Of a stretch of 64,000 bases of DNA, positions 1 through 8,978 are shown in pieces. The DNA comes from Rothia sp. (in: high G+C Gram-positive bacteria) (lineage in GTDB: Bacteria; Actinomycetota; Actinomycetes; Actinomycetales; Micrococcaceae). The notes beneath the pieces were generated by a model that was given only the letters and a program-made list of their open reading frames with translations, was not told the DNA's origin and searched no databases. A program made the position numbers and the translations under genes. The stretch lies in assembly GCA_030524105.1 (NCBI GenBank), contig JAUNHE010000002.1, positions 248,001 to 312,000 on the forward strand, written 5' to 3'. Numbering within the stretch: position 1 is the first letter of the stretch; each line of letters starts with the position of its first letter.

Positions 1-983
1 AGTCGCTCAAAACTGGGGTTATGCCCACCTAAAGATTGGACGGCATAACCTAGCACCCGACGGCGTAAGGCCGTATCCAGCTGGCATAAGCTGGCTCGCT
101 CTAGCAGCAAAAAATTCCGGCCAGCTTGCTCGGGCACCTTAAAATCGAGGCCAGGTTCTGCAAGGCTGACCTCCTTAAAGGCTTTTTTGGCTAGTTTATC
201 CAAGTACTGACTGTCTGGGCCCAAAATTGCTGCGGTTCGGGCTAGGGCTGGCCTTGGGTCTGCCCCTAGTTGCTCCTGTAAATAAGGCAAGATGCTGTGC
301 CGGATCTTAGCCCGCAGCAGTGACTGATCATTGTTGGTAGGGTCCATCCAGGGCTGTATTCCCTCAGCCCGGCAAATATCTAGCATGTTTTGTCGCCGTA
401 AAGAGAGGAAGGGACGCAGGTAGCTTAAGTCTCCGGCACGACGAAGCGGCGCCATACCGCTTAAAGACCGACCGCCCGAACCCCTGGCTAATCCCAGCAG
501 AACGGTTTCGGCCTGGTCATCAAGGGTATGGGCCAGCAAAATAGCCGCAGCAGCATGCTGCTGTGCTAGCTCCTCAAAGGCGCGATAGCGGGCATCTCGA
601 GCAGCTTTTTCTGGGCCTCCGCCACCACAAACACCAACTGTTTTGACTACAACCGGTGCCAGGCCTAGCTGTCTACACTGCTCGGCCGCCCGCTCAGCTA
701 CCGCGGCCGAGTCAGCCTGCAGCTGGTGGTCAATCACCAGGGCACCAACCCGTAGCTGTTTTCTGCGGGCAAAATGAGCTGCCACCGCCGCCAGGGCCAG
801 AGAGTCCGGGCCTCCCGAACAGGCCACAAAAACCAGAGCAGGCTCTGCCAAGGCCCCGGCTGGCTCGCGGTCTGGACTAGCCAGAAACTCCGGACCTAAA
901 AGCTGGTTTAAGGATTCTCCTAGCCGGTTACGGGCGCTAGCAACCGATGGGTGCAGCCGTCCGCGCCTGCCCACTTGCCCCAC
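1..983 (-). CDS. tilS: tRNA(Ile)-lysidine synthase, 3' end cut by window
   Basis: Converts the wobble cytidine of tRNA-Ile(CAU) to lysidine with ATP and lysine, so that the tRNA reads AUA. Reading the minus strand from a GTG at 983 gives an open frame to the window edge (327 codons, so only a small C-terminal part is missing). The PP-loop ATP-pyrophosphatase motif CSGGPDS lies about 60 residues in. It is followed by family-typical stretches such as LVIDHQLQ, AHTLDDQAET and the RRQNMLDICR region. The GTG shares one base with the TAG stop of the upstream metalloprotease gene, which argues for translational coupling. Proximity to ppa and dacB is the usual actinobacterial arrangement. Exact start is slightly uncertain, because another in-frame GTG lies three codons later. 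Confidence 0.93.
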   Translation of the reverse strand, partial: MGQVGRRGRLHPSVASARNRLGESLNQLLGPEFLASPDREPAGALAEPALVFVACSGGPDSLALAAVAAHFARRKQLRVGALVIDHQLQADSAAVAERAAEQCRQLGLAPVVVKTVGVCGGGGPEKAARDARYRAFEELAQQHAAAAILLAHTLDDQAETVLLGLARGSGGRSLSGMAPLRRAGDLSYLRPFLSLRRQNMLDICRAEGIQPWMDPTNNDQSLLRAKIRHSILPYLQEQLGADPRPALARTAAILGPDSQYLDKLAKKAFKEVSLAEPGLDFKVPEQAGRNFLLLERASLCQLDTALRRRVLGYAVQSLGGHNPSFER

Positions 984-2107
984 TAGCGGTCTAAGTCCGG
1001 CTGCTGATCCGGGCGGGAATGACCCTGCCCTAAAACCCGGTCTATCCAAAGCTGCGGATGATGGATTTCATGTTCACTGGGCAGGTTTTCTGGCTGCTGC
1101 CAGATGCGGTTAAAGCTGTGCATACCTTGTTCTGTGATGATGTATTGCACAAACTTTTGACCGTTCTTATACTGCTTGAGCTTACGGTCCAGCCCCAAAA
1201 ATTTGGTCATGAACTTGGTCAAAAATTTTTGGGTCTCGCTGCGTCTGTTAAAGCGCTGCCGGATAGTTTTGACGCTGGGAATAACGGTTGGGTCAACAGC
1301 GTCCATTACCGCATTGGCGTGGCCTTCCAACAGGCTCATAATGGCTGTAATCCTGCTGACGGTCTGCCGGGCAGCGTCATTGAGCATTAGCTCTGCTCCC
1401 CGGGCCTTTTCCCCCGCCGTCTCAGGTTTATCTTGGGCAACAACTGCGGCAGTGATAGCCCGGCCCATCAGCCCCTCTGTTTCATCACCAAGGTTGGCAG
1501 CAAATTCCAGCATCAAATCCAGTAGATATTGGCGTAGCCAGGGGGCGGCCGCGAACTGTACCCGGTGGGTCTGCTCGTGGAGGCAGACCCAGAGCCGGAA
1601 GTCTTTGCTGTCCACTTTAAGCTCCTGCTCCAAGCTCAAGAGGTTGGGCGCTAAGACCAGTAAACGGCCCCCTTCAGCTCCGTACCCCGCTAAGGCAGCA
1701 TAGGGATCGTACTGGCCTAGAACCCGAGTAGACAGATAAGCTAAAACACCAGCAAGCTCAGCCGTTGCCGTCTTGGTCACTAGCTGGCTTTGCAGTGGGG
1801 AAAGTTGGGAAAACTTGGTGCCCATGAGGGATTCCCCCATAGGGTCAAACATGACAGCAAAAGACTGGGCGTTTGCCTTAGCCCAGCTAGCCCGATCCAC
1901 AATTAACACTTGAGCGTCGTGCAGATCCCTGGCCGCATCTAGACCGGTAATACTGTAGACCTGGTCAACTGCCGCATGGGCCAAATAACGCATTTCTTCA
2001 ACAGCAGCACGCATCTGTGCTGGACTGATCTTAGGCCCGGCGGGAGCTAGCTGTCCGGCAAGAACCGCGGCTGCATCCCAGTTCAGAAGGGAAGGCTGAT
2101 TAGTCAT
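983..2107 (-). CDS. Zinc-dependent metalloprotease of the actinobacterial F420-associated/DUF2342 family
   Basis: Putative zincin-type protein found almost only in actinobacteria; its substrate is unknown. The zinc-binding helix HEQTHRVQF (HExxH) lies in the middle of the protein, inside the conserved stretch WVCLHEQTHRVQFAAAPWL. A further conserved segment, LLEGHANAVMDAV, about 75 residues later, supplies likely additional ligands. The family starts near the LLNWDAA motif, so ATG 2107 is preferred; a GTG at 2137 would add ten residues but has no clear ribosome site. The stop overlaps the GTG of tilS by one base, so the two are probably co-transcribed. Family assignment is firm; enzymatic activity is inference from the motif. 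Confidence 0.85.
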   Translation of the reverse strand: MTNQPSLLNWDAAAVLAGQLAPAGPKISPAQMRAAVEEMRYLAHAAVDQVYSITGLDAARDLHDAQVLIVDRASWAKANAQSFAVMFDPMGESLMGTKFSQLSPLQSQLVTKTATAELAGVLAYLSTRVLGQYDPYAALAGYGAEGGRLLVLAPNLLSLEQELKVDSKDFRLWVCLHEQTHRVQFAAAPWLRQYLLDLMLEFAANLGDETEGLMGRAITAAVVAQDKPETAGEKARGAELMLNDAARQTVSRITAIMSLLEGHANAVMDAVDPTVIPSVKTIRQRFNRRSETQKFLTKFMTKFLGLDRKLKQYKNGQKFVQYIITEQGMHSFNRIWQQPENLPSEHEIHHPQLWIDRVLGQGHSRPDQQPDLDR

Positions 2108-2182
2108 TTTTTCCAATTCGGTGGGAGTTATCTCCACTAGTCTATGGTGGATCAGGGGTAGGGGCGAGACCTAGGCAGAGTC

Positions 2183-2662
2183 TTAAGAGGTCTTAAAACG
2201 CTCCTGCGCCTCAGAGACCAGCTGCTGGGCATAGGAAAGGTCCTCCCAGCCATTACCTTTAACCCACTTGCCCGGTTCAAGATCCTTATAGTGCTCAAAG
2301 AAGTGCTGAATTTCAGCTTTAAGCTGTTCAGGGACATCGGCTAGGGACTGAATCTGATCATAACGTTTATCGGTAGGAACGCACAGAACCTTATCGTCCC
2401 CGCCGGCTTCGTCAATCATTCGAAAGACTGCTACGGGACGCACCTGTACCAAAGCACCGGGAATAATATCAGCATCGAGGATAACCATGGCGTCCAGGGG
2501 ATCGCCATCCTCACCCAGGGTGTTTTCAAAGTAGCCGTAAGCAGTGGGGTACTGCATTGCAGTAAAAAGCACCCTGTCCAAACGCAACCGGCCCGTTTCA
2601 TGGTCAATTTCGTACTTAACCCGGGAACCACGGTTAATTTCGATGGTGACATCCAGTTCCAT
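2183..2662 (-). CDS. ppa: Inorganic pyrophosphatase
   Basis: Soluble family I pyrophosphatase that hydrolyses PPi to two phosphates, pulling biosynthetic reactions forward in the cytoplasm. The 159-residue length is normal for the bacterial hexameric form. The family signature DGDPLDAMV, with its metal-binding aspartates, is present, as are [13 protein letters not shown] and [10 protein letters not shown]. The ATG at 2662 follows an AAGGAG ribosome site. It is transcribed divergently from dacB across a 265-bp spacer and lies upstream of the metalloprotease/tilS pair, with a gap of about 75 bp. Confidence 0.97.
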   Translation of the reverse strand: MELDVTIEINRGSRVKYEIDHETGRLRLDRVLFTAMQYPTAYGYFENTLGEDGDPLDAMVILDADIIPGALVQVRPVAVFRMIDEAGGDDKVLCVPTDKRYDQIQSLADVPEQLKAEIQHFFEHYKDLEPGKWVKGNGWEDLSYAQQLVSEAQERFKTS

Positions 2663-2927
2663 AGGAGATCTCCTTTGTATCTAAGGTAAGGAACAGTCTT
2701 TTCTCTATAAAAGAGCAAAAAATCTTCGGTGTACAGTCTAACCCAGGCAGTAAAATAGTCCAGTGACGCTTCAGAAATATCAAAGCAGATTTTAAGGATT
2801 ATTGGAGAGCTCTTTCACTCAAAACCCCTGGTCCTTATTTAGCCAAAAAGCTGACTTGGTGGGTATCCTTCATGTGTAGCCTCTTTCAGGCTGACACACC
2901 CTTTCTTTTCCCGTTCCTGGAGGTTAA

Positions 2928-4343
2928 GTGGCTGCACCCAATCAGTCAGCGGAGCCTAGGCGGCCGGCACCCTGGCTCCTACCCACCGTCCTGGTTTTAA
3001 TCTGTCTTGTGGTGACCTCTTGGGCTCTTGGCCTGCTAGAAAGCAACCGTGAGCTAGCCCAGCAGCAAGGTTCCAGCACCTCCTTAAGCGTGCCAAGTTC
3101 GGTCTCAGACAAACTAGAAGTGAAGGGCCAGATTGACCAAGTAGCACTGCGCCAAGAGCTGACAGAAGCCAGCGAGGACTTTGTTAACGGAAACCTCAGC
3201 GCCCTGGTAGTTGAAGCAGACACTGGGCAAACCCTTTTTGCTCAGGATGCCGATAAGCCCCGGATACCGGCCTCCAACTTTAAGGCCCTAACCGACTACG
3301 CTCTGCTGCGAACCGTAGATCCGGATACCGTCTTTAGCACCAGCGTTAAACTGGCTGAAAAAAATCTTACCCTTGTTGCCGGTGGCGATAGCCTCTTGGT
3401 TCCCGGCGAATCCCAGCCGGACAAGGTTGTGGGCAGGGCTGGACTAAAAACACTGGCCCAGGAAACAATCCAAGCCCTCAAGGATAGGCCAGAGAAAAAC
3501 TACCGGCTCAACCTGGATACCTCCATGTACAGTGGACCAAACACTAATCCAGCCTGGGACCCGGCCGATATTTCCGCCGGCTTTGTTGGCCCTATCTCTC
3601 CTCTTGCCTTCTACTCCCATTACAGTCCCAGCCAGGATGGTAGCGCCAGCACAAGCCGCCCCAGCAATGCCGCCCAAGAAGTTCAAGACTACCTAGTCAG
3701 CGAACTTAAGGAACTGGGTAGCGCATACGGTATTACGGTTAGCCTAGGTAGCAACCAGAAGGCAGCCGCGCAGGCTCAGACAATCGCAGAGGTCACTTCA
3801 GCCAGCGCCGCAGAGCAGTCGGCCTATATGATGCAGCAGTCGGACAATATGCTGGCGGAGGTTCTGGGACGCAATGCCGCTTATGCAGCCAGTGGACAGG
3901 GTTCTTTTCTTAAGGCAAAAGAACTCATTGAACAGACCCTAGCCAAAGATGCCATCCCCAGCCAGGGCCTTAAAATAGTGGATCTTTGTGGCCTGTCCCA
4001 GGAAAATAGAGTAACGAATACCACCTTAGTGGCCCTAACTCGGGCTATTGTCACAGGCCAGAATGGCATGGATCGGGCCTTACCCGGCCTGCCGGTTGCC
4101 GGCACCGGTGGAACCTTGGCTAGCCGCTTTACCCGGCAGGACCAGTACCCGGCTCTTGGCTATACCCGCGCCAAGACGGGCACCCTTAACTCGGTGATTT
4201 CTCTGACCGGTTATACCACCAGCCGCTCGGGTCAGGTGCTTGTTTTTTCTTTGGTCTGCAACGACGTTACCGATACCCAAGCAGCCAAAGATACAGTAGA
4301 CCGTATAGCAGCTATCCTGACCCAAGCTGGTGGCAGTTCTTAA
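2928..4343 (+). CDS. dacB: D-alanyl-D-alanine carboxypeptidase/endopeptidase (PBP4 class)
   Basis: Class C penicillin-binding protein that trims peptidoglycan peptides outside the membrane. It has an N-terminal hydrophobic anchor (LLPTVLVLICLVVTSWALGL, about residues 17-36). The three serine-peptidase motifs are all present and in order: SNFK (SxxK), SDN (SxN) and KTG in RAKTGTLNS. Length 471 is typical for PBP4. The start is GTG at 2928, placed by the GGAGG site a few bases upstream. It converges with the CAP/LGFP gene, whose end is 3 bp away. The context next to ppa and tilS is the standard actinobacterial order. Confidence 0.95.
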   Translation: MAAPNQSAEPRRPAPWLLPTVLVLICLVVTSWALGLLESNRELAQQQGSSTSLSVPSSVSDKLEVKGQIDQVALRQELTEASEDFVNGNLSALVVEADTGQTLFAQDADKPRIPASNFKALTDYALLRTVDPDTVFSTSVKLAEKNLTLVAGGDSLLVPGESQPDKVVGRAGLKTLAQETIQALKDRPEKNYRLNLDTSMYSGPNTNPAWDPADISAGFVGPISPLAFYSHYSPSQDGSASTSRPSNAAQEVQDYLVSELKELGSAYGITVSLGSNQKAAAQAQTIAEVTSASAAEQSAYMMQQSDNMLAEVLGRNAAYAASGQGSFLKAKELIEQTLAKDAIPSQGLKIVDLCGLSQENRVTNTTLVALTRAIVTGQNGMDRALPGLPVAGTGGTLASRFTRQDQYPALGYTRAKTGTLNSVISLTGYTTSRSGQVLVFSLVCNDVTDTQAAKDTVDRIAAILTQAGGSS

Positions 4344-4346
4344 GGA

Positions 4347-5477
4347 TTAGAATTTTCGGACAGCACCGGTGATCGAGTTCCAGGCTATTGTTACACCAGA
4401 GCTGAAGCGCTGCTGAACTTCCACGCCCTGGCGGTATTCTTCCGTCAAGGGGTAGCCGTAGCCTCTTTCTGAACCTGCCTGCCGCCAGAAGCGGGCGATA
4501 GCTCCGGGTTCGTAGATAAGGTGGGCTCCGCTGCCAGGGCTCCAGAGAATGCTGCGGTGTTTGCCCTTAACATCGCGGAATTTTTGCCAGTAGCCGCCCG
4601 AGACTAGGCCACCGCGCCGGTTCATCATGGGGTAACCTATGCTGTTTTCGGCGCCGTTTTTACGCCAAAATTGCGCGATTGCCCCGGACTCGTAGATGGC
4701 GTGGGCCCCGGTCATCCGGTGCCAGTAAATGCTTTTAAGGACGCCGTTTTTATTAAATTGCTGCCAGGCTCCGCCGTCGATGAGCCCGCCCTGTTCTGCC
4801 ATAGTTGGTTGGCCGTAGAAGGCTGCTCCGCCATCTGCCCAATAACGGCTGGCGATCCCGTCTCGGATAGGAAAGCCGGCGCCGCTTGTTGAATTGCTGC
4901 TGCTACCGGCCACCGTTGCCTGAATATCGCTTGGGCCTTGATTGGCCTCGTAGCGGTAGATGCCGACGTTACCCAGGATTCGCCAGGGTAGGGCAGTACC
5001 GTGCCCGTAGCATAGGCCGATACCCAGTGTATTGGCGTTGGGGGCAAGGATGGCCAGCCTGTGTGCTGTTGAGCTCTTCCAGAAGTCCAGCAGCTGGCCG
5101 ATATCATCCTGGTAGCTGAGGGCAATGACTTCGCGGACAAAAGAGTAGCCGCTAACCTTGGCATTGTAGATAAATTCGGTTCCGTGTGAGTAGTAGCCCT
5201 GAATAAACTGACGCCGGGCTTCGGCGTCCATGACGCTGGCTATTGTTGCCGAGTGACGCAGGGCTGTTAGTCCTTGCTGGGCCCGGTAGTTGTTGATGAG
5301 GTCCAGCAATTTTTGGGCGTCCTGATTGCGGTAGCTGCTGCTGACGTTGCGGATGTCTGAGGCTGCTGCCTGCGCTGTGGGCAGGCTGAGCAGGCTCAGG
5401 CCTGTAGCGGCGACTGCAATTTTGCCCAGTTGCCTCCGGTTTGGGGTGGATGACTGTAGACGGGGGAATCGTGACAT
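4347..5477 (-). CDS. Secreted CAP/SCP-domain protein with C-terminal LGFP repeats (copy 1)
   Basis: Probable cell-surface protein. The N terminus carries a twin-arginine-like signal (NRRQLGK followed by a hydrophobic stretch ending near AQA), suggesting export. A CAP/SCP domain spans about residues 50-185: NNYRAQQGL, the YSHGTEF histidine, an REVIALS element where eukaryotic members have GEN, and SSTAHRLAI. From about residue 195 there are three LGFP-type repeats of about 55 residues (for example GIASRYWADGG, GAIAQFWRKNG, GAIARFWRQAG), which in corynebacterial proteins are thought to bind the cell wall. The ATG follows a GAGGT site and a recognisable promoter. It is a paralog of the gene at 6015-7097. 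The biochemical role of bacterial CAP proteins is not known. Confidence 0.85.
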   Translation of the reverse strand: MSRFPRLQSSTPNRRQLGKIAVAATGLSLLSLPTAQAAASDIRNVSSSYRNQDAQKLLDLINNYRAQQGLTALRHSATIASVMDAEARRQFIQGYYSHGTEFIYNAKVSGYSFVREVIALSYQDDIGQLLDFWKSSTAHRLAILAPNANTLGIGLCYGHGTALPWRILGNVGIYRYEANQGPSDIQATVAGSSSNSTSGAGFPIRDGIASRYWADGGAAFYGQPTMAEQGGLIDGGAWQQFNKNGVLKSIYWHRMTGAHAIYESGAIAQFWRKNGAENSIGYPMMNRRGGLVSGGYWQKFRDVKGKHRSILWSPGSGAHLIYEPGAIARFWRQAGSERGYGYPLTEEYRQGVEVQQRFSSGVTIAWNSITGAVRKF

Positions 5478-6014
5478 AAGAAAGTTACCTCAGTTACTTT
5501 TTTTACTTTTTTGTGGAGTAATGCACCGAAGAAACTTTATAGAACCGTTACCTAAGTTTTCAAGAATTTATCAAAGCTTTATTTTCACTAAAGTTTGCAA
5601 TCGAACATAGGATAAATTTTATTCGAAAATAAAAATATGAATTAAATCAGGTAAAAATGACCCGTTATAATCGTCAGGATTGAAGAATGTGCTGAAGTAT
5701 GTATATTTTTACCGTACCTGCTTGTCAAAGCCAGCCCACCGGGGGCAAGATATGCATAGATACGTAATTACTGAATTGTAATTTTATGCTTGTTATTTAA
5801 TCGAACAGAAATATTACGTCCATAAAAGATATCTGAATAAAACCTTAAAAATACTTTTTATATCAAGCAAATCGGTGCTAATAACTGTATTTTTGGTACG
5901 GACCAGAAGATCTGCAGCCCACTGTAAAGAAAAAATACACAGGCTGTTTTCGACCATACTAGCTAGCAATCCGCCCCTTAAGGACCCTCCCGACAGGCCC
6001 CTTGGCTAAACCTC
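5478..6014. other. AT-rich spacer between the two CAP/LGFP genes
   Basis: This 537-bp stretch is markedly AT-richer than its surroundings and carries no convincing open frame on either strand. It contains the promoter of the downstream CAP gene near 5536-5563. No repeat, tRNA or strong hairpin was found in the rest. Confidence 0.6.
5536..5563 (-). promoter_or_regulatory. Predicted promoter of CAP/LGFP copy 1
   Basis: On the minus strand a TTGAAA -35 element (5558-5563) is separated by 16 bp from a TATAAA -10 element (5536-5541). This gives a leader of about 50 nt before the ATG at 5477. The -10 context TATAAAGTT recurs upstream of the second CAP gene. Confidence 0.45.
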
Positions 6015-7097
6015 TTATTCTTTATCCTTGCGGAACTTAACCTCGCCGGTGAGCTTATTGCAGGTCAGCACCCCGGCATCAAAATCCTGCACTGAATAGA
6101 TACCAAATTTATATTCATTACACCTGGGGTAGCCGTGCCCAAACTCTGATCCGGCCTCAACCCAGGCTTTCCCAATAGGGGAAGAAAGTTTAATAGCATA
6201 GGCGGGATCTTTACCATTCCAGAGAATCAGGCTAGGCTGATCATCCTTGCTAAAAGTTTGATAAGACCCACCATCAGAAATAGGGAGCTCAGGGGCTGTA
6301 GGAAGACCGTACTTGGCCTCTCCCCCGTCGGCATGGTAGCGCTCAGCAATAGCTCCCTTAATAGCAATGGGCTCCGGCTCCGCCTCTTTTTCTAGCTGCT
6401 TTTCTTCTAGCTCGGGCTCTTGAGCAGCCTTACTTTTTTGAGCTGGCTGACTAGCTGCCTCCTGCTGCGCAACCTGCTCAGCTGCACTATCCTGCTGGCC
6501 AGCATTAGCAGCCGTAGCCTCTTCTGCAGCCCCAGCCGTATCTGCCGGTGCACCGTTGGCAAAACTCCAGAGTCCCACATTGCCGAGGATCCTCCAGGGC
6601 AGGCCATTACCCTGAGCATAGGCCAGGCCGATACCGCAGACCGTTGCCTGCGGGGAGAGCAGGGCCGCATTGTGGGTTGGTGAACTCTTCCAAAAACTCA
6701 GCAGCTCGTTGAGATCGTCATTGTAGGACAGGGCGATAATCTCCCGAGCAAAGGTATTGCCCTGTACCCGTGGGTCAGTCATAAAGATGGTACTGTGCGA
6801 GACAGCGCCGGCAAGGACCTGACGGCGGGCTTCCTGTTCCATGACTGCAGCTAGGCTAGCCGAGTGGCTAAGCGGCCCAAGACCGTTCTGAGCCCGGTAG
6901 GTATTCATCAAACCCAGCAGGGTCTGGGTATCGGAGGCCCGCTGCCCGGCACTGACTTCCCGCAGGTCGCTAGCCGCTGCCCGGGCTATGTTAGAACTAG
7001 CTGCCGCAGCGCATCCCACTGCCGCTAGAGTCATGAGGCCCAGCTGCCGACGTTTTAAAGGCATATTGGCTACTGCATGCTCACGTTGCTTTTTCAA
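6015..7097 (-). CDS. Secreted CAP/SCP-domain protein with LGFP repeats (copy 2)
   Basis: Paralog of the gene at 4347-5477. It has an RRQLG twin-arginine-like signal (LKRRQLGLMTLAAVG), the shared post-signal segment ending in AASDLREVSA, and a CAP domain (NTYRAQNGL, VSHSTIF, AREIIALSYND, SSPTHNAAL) over about residues 55-185. It differs in the next part: a low-complexity Glu/Gln/Ala linker of about 60 residues (about 190-250), then only two LGFP-like repeats. The likely start is TTG 7097, which has a GGAG site upstream; ATG 7064 is an alternative just before the signal peptide. The linker may span the wall. Function beyond surface location is not known. Confidence 0.82.
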   Translation of the reverse strand: MKKQREHAVANMPLKRRQLGLMTLAAVGCAAAASSNIARAAASDLREVSAGQRASDTQTLLGLMNTYRAQNGLGPLSHSASLAAVMEQEARRQVLAGAVSHSTIFMTDPRVQGNTFAREIIALSYNDDLNELLSFWKSSPTHNAALLSPQATVCGIGLAYAQGNGLPWRILGNVGLWSFANGAPADTAGAAEEATAANAGQQDSAAEQVAQQEAASQPAQKSKAAQEPELEEKQLEKEAEPEPIAIKGAIAERYHADGGEAKYGLPTAPELPISDGGSYQTFSKDDQPSLILWNGKDPAYAIKLSSPIGKAWVEAGSEFGHGYPRCNEYKFGIYSVQDFDAGVLTCNKLTGEVKFRKDKE

Positions 7098-7495
7098 GGG
7101 ATTCTGCTCCGTCTGGTGTGTGGTCTCTCTCTGCTTAGCCCAAGGACAGGTCGGGCTAAATTGGCTCCTGCAACCATGACAACTTTATAAAATCGTGATC
7201 TTTGGGACATCCCCTTTAATGCCTCTGTCCGTAAATTTTTTTACTTTTTACAGAAAAACCGACAGCTAATGGTACGAACCACCTGGTCAGCTCCAGAAGA
7301 AAGGGATCTGTCCACAGACAGGCTGGAAAGAGATAGAAGAGTAATAGTCGACGTATCCACTCGATATGTCGAATCTAGCGGCTGGCCGCCGGGTATTCCG
7401 CTAGGCCCCCAATACAGGTAAGGTAAAGGAAGACCTCCTGGATGAGCCCTCAATAAATTCAGCTTCCCGTTGCCTTTAAGGAGCCAGCACCACTG
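7098..7495. other. Intergenic region between CAP copy 2 and an unknown gene
   Basis: About 400 bp without a supported gene. On the minus strand TATAAA (7184-7189), followed by GTT, repeats the -10 context seen before CAP copy 1 and is a plausible promoter. T/A-rich runs occur around 7233-7255. Nothing else recognised. Confidence 0.5.
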
Positions 7496-8209
7496 ATGTA
7501 CCCCACTCACGCCAAACGCACACCCTACCTCTTCCACTTTGAAGGGCAGACCGTGGCACTGGGTGAAGCTCAATACCTACATCAGATTAATGAACTCCTG
7601 GTCAAAGCTGGAAAAACAACCAGACCAACCTTCTGGGACCAGGTATACCTAGAGCAGGTAAGCAGCCAAACCCCCTACCCGGCCCTGACTGCCCTAGAGG
7701 ATTTAGGCGGCCCCGGCAGGCAAAACATGCTTAACTCAGTAGGGACCTCCCTGTCCCCCCAGGCCTTCTGGGAGGCCCTAGAAAAAGGACTCTTTGCCAG
7801 CATGCCCTGGCCTAGGGAGAACCAGCCCCTCTATCTGCCCCAGTTCCCCTCCTGGTTAACCCAGGCCAGAGCTTGGGAGTACGATCCCGTTGCCCCACCG
7901 GACGGACCGGGCCAGCTAGGCGGCTGGACCAGGCTTCAAGGCAGCAACCAGGCCGGTCAGCCCCTGGGCCTTTTTCAGCTGACCGACCCCCACTCTTTTT
8001 GGGTCCTAGGTTCTGCTGCCGATCTAGCAGCAACCATGCAGCTTTGCCGTGACTTAACCCCCATCCGTCAGGGTTTTGATCAGGCAACCGGCTACCTGGA
8101 TGAAAGCGGCCACTACAGCTGCCTTGCCCTCCCCCTGCAATGCCGCTCCTCTTTAGAAGAAGAACTCTTTATTGCTGGGGTAGATAAGGAATCCTTATTT
8201 TGGGAGTAG
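7496..8209 (+). CDS. Hypothetical protein, 237 aa
   Basis: No family recognised. It is a soluble-looking, Trp/Pro/Gln-rich protein without signal peptide or membrane segments. The coding frame is consistent with local composition, and a weak AAGGAG lies 12 bp before the ATG, a long spacing. Notable segments are FHFEGQTVALGEAQYL near the N terminus, PTFWDQVYLEQV, and a C-terminal ESLFWE. It runs in the same direction as the SatD-like gene 100 bp downstream, so the two may form a transcription unit. No function can be assigned from sequence alone. Confidence 0.6.
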   Translation: MYPTHAKRTPYLFHFEGQTVALGEAQYLHQINELLVKAGKTTRPTFWDQVYLEQVSSQTPYPALTALEDLGGPGRQNMLNSVGTSLSPQAFWEALEKGLFASMPWPRENQPLYLPQFPSWLTQARAWEYDPVAPPDGPGQLGGWTRLQGSNQAGQPLGLFQLTDPHSFWVLGSAADLAATMQLCRDLTPIRQGFDQATGYLDESGHYSCLALPLQCRSSLEEELFIAGVDKESLFWE

Positions 8210-8308
8210 GGCTCAGCCAGCAGCTAAGCTCTGAAAACCCAAGAGCCCTCCATAGGCTGATTGGCATATACCCTGGCTGTACCAACAAATCTCCTGCATA
8301 ATTAATGC

Positions 8309-8941
8309 ATGTATCTTCTGACTTGCATTCAACGCACGTCCTCGGAGCTTGAGAGCTTGGCCCAGAAATTTGAGACCCTAGAGCCCAGGATTGCCTTTAA
8401 GCAAACCTACCCGGACGAGCTACAGGGAGCCTTTGATAGTGCCGAAGCAGCTGTGCGTGCCCTCCTCTACGGAGCCCAGGACCAGGCCTTCTGGCTGGGT
8501 TTAGGAGTAGGAACTTTAAGGATGCCCCGTTTTGCCCGGGCCCTAGGTACTCTAGCAACCACTGATTGTAGCGGAGATGCCCTGGATTATTCCCGGGTAG
8601 CTGTAGAACAGGCCCAAACCGGCTCTCCAGCTCGCGGAGTAGTTGTTCTTGGCCCCCAAAACAGCTTCTCCCAGCAGGCCACCGGGCTGGCCCGGCTTCT
8701 CTACCGGGTAGTTGCCAACAGAACTGAAACCGAAAATAGGGTTATCTCCTTGCTGGTTCCAGGCGTGAGAGGGCAGCAGAAAATGGTGGCCCAAACCCTG
8801 GGTATTTCTGCCCAAGCAGTCAGTAAAACACTGGTTCGTTCCCTCTACCACGAGCAGGAAGCCGCTATAGCGGCCCTGGCAGAAATCCTCCTGCGGCTAG
8901 ACTGCCACAGCCCGCCGGGAACAAGCAGCCTGGCCGGCTAA
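8309..8941 (+). CDS. SatD-like protein with C-terminal helix-turn-helix
   Basis: Two parts are visible. Residues 1-110 resemble the SatD-family core, with YPDELQGAFDSAEAAVRALL in the position of the family's TGDEFQG segment, then FWLGLGVGTL and TDCSGDALDYSRVAVEQA. Residues about 140-200 form a MarR/sigma-like helix-turn-helix (QKMVAQTLGISAQAVSKTL). SatD-type proteins are of unknown function and in other bacteria sit next to a membrane partner; no such partner is seen here. It could act as a DNA-binding regulator. The usual GDE triad is PDE in this protein. Assignment is by pattern only. Confidence 0.55.
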   Translation: MYLLTCIQRTSSELESLAQKFETLEPRIAFKQTYPDELQGAFDSAEAAVRALLYGAQDQAFWLGLGVGTLRMPRFARALGTLATTDCSGDALDYSRVAVEQAQTGSPARGVVVLGPQNSFSQQATGLARLLYRVVANRTETENRVISLLVPGVRGQQKMVAQTLGISAQAVSKTLVRSLYHEQEAAIAALAEILLRLDCHSPPGTSSLAG

Positions 8942-8978
8942 AGTCAGCTAGGCCAGCAGCCTAGCCCGCCTCTGGGTC

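Noticed and set aside
7340..7400. LexA (SOS) box near TCGATATGTCGA
   Set aside because: It is not a palindrome of the actinobacterial consensus type TCGAAC-N4-GTTCGA, and no repair gene is near.
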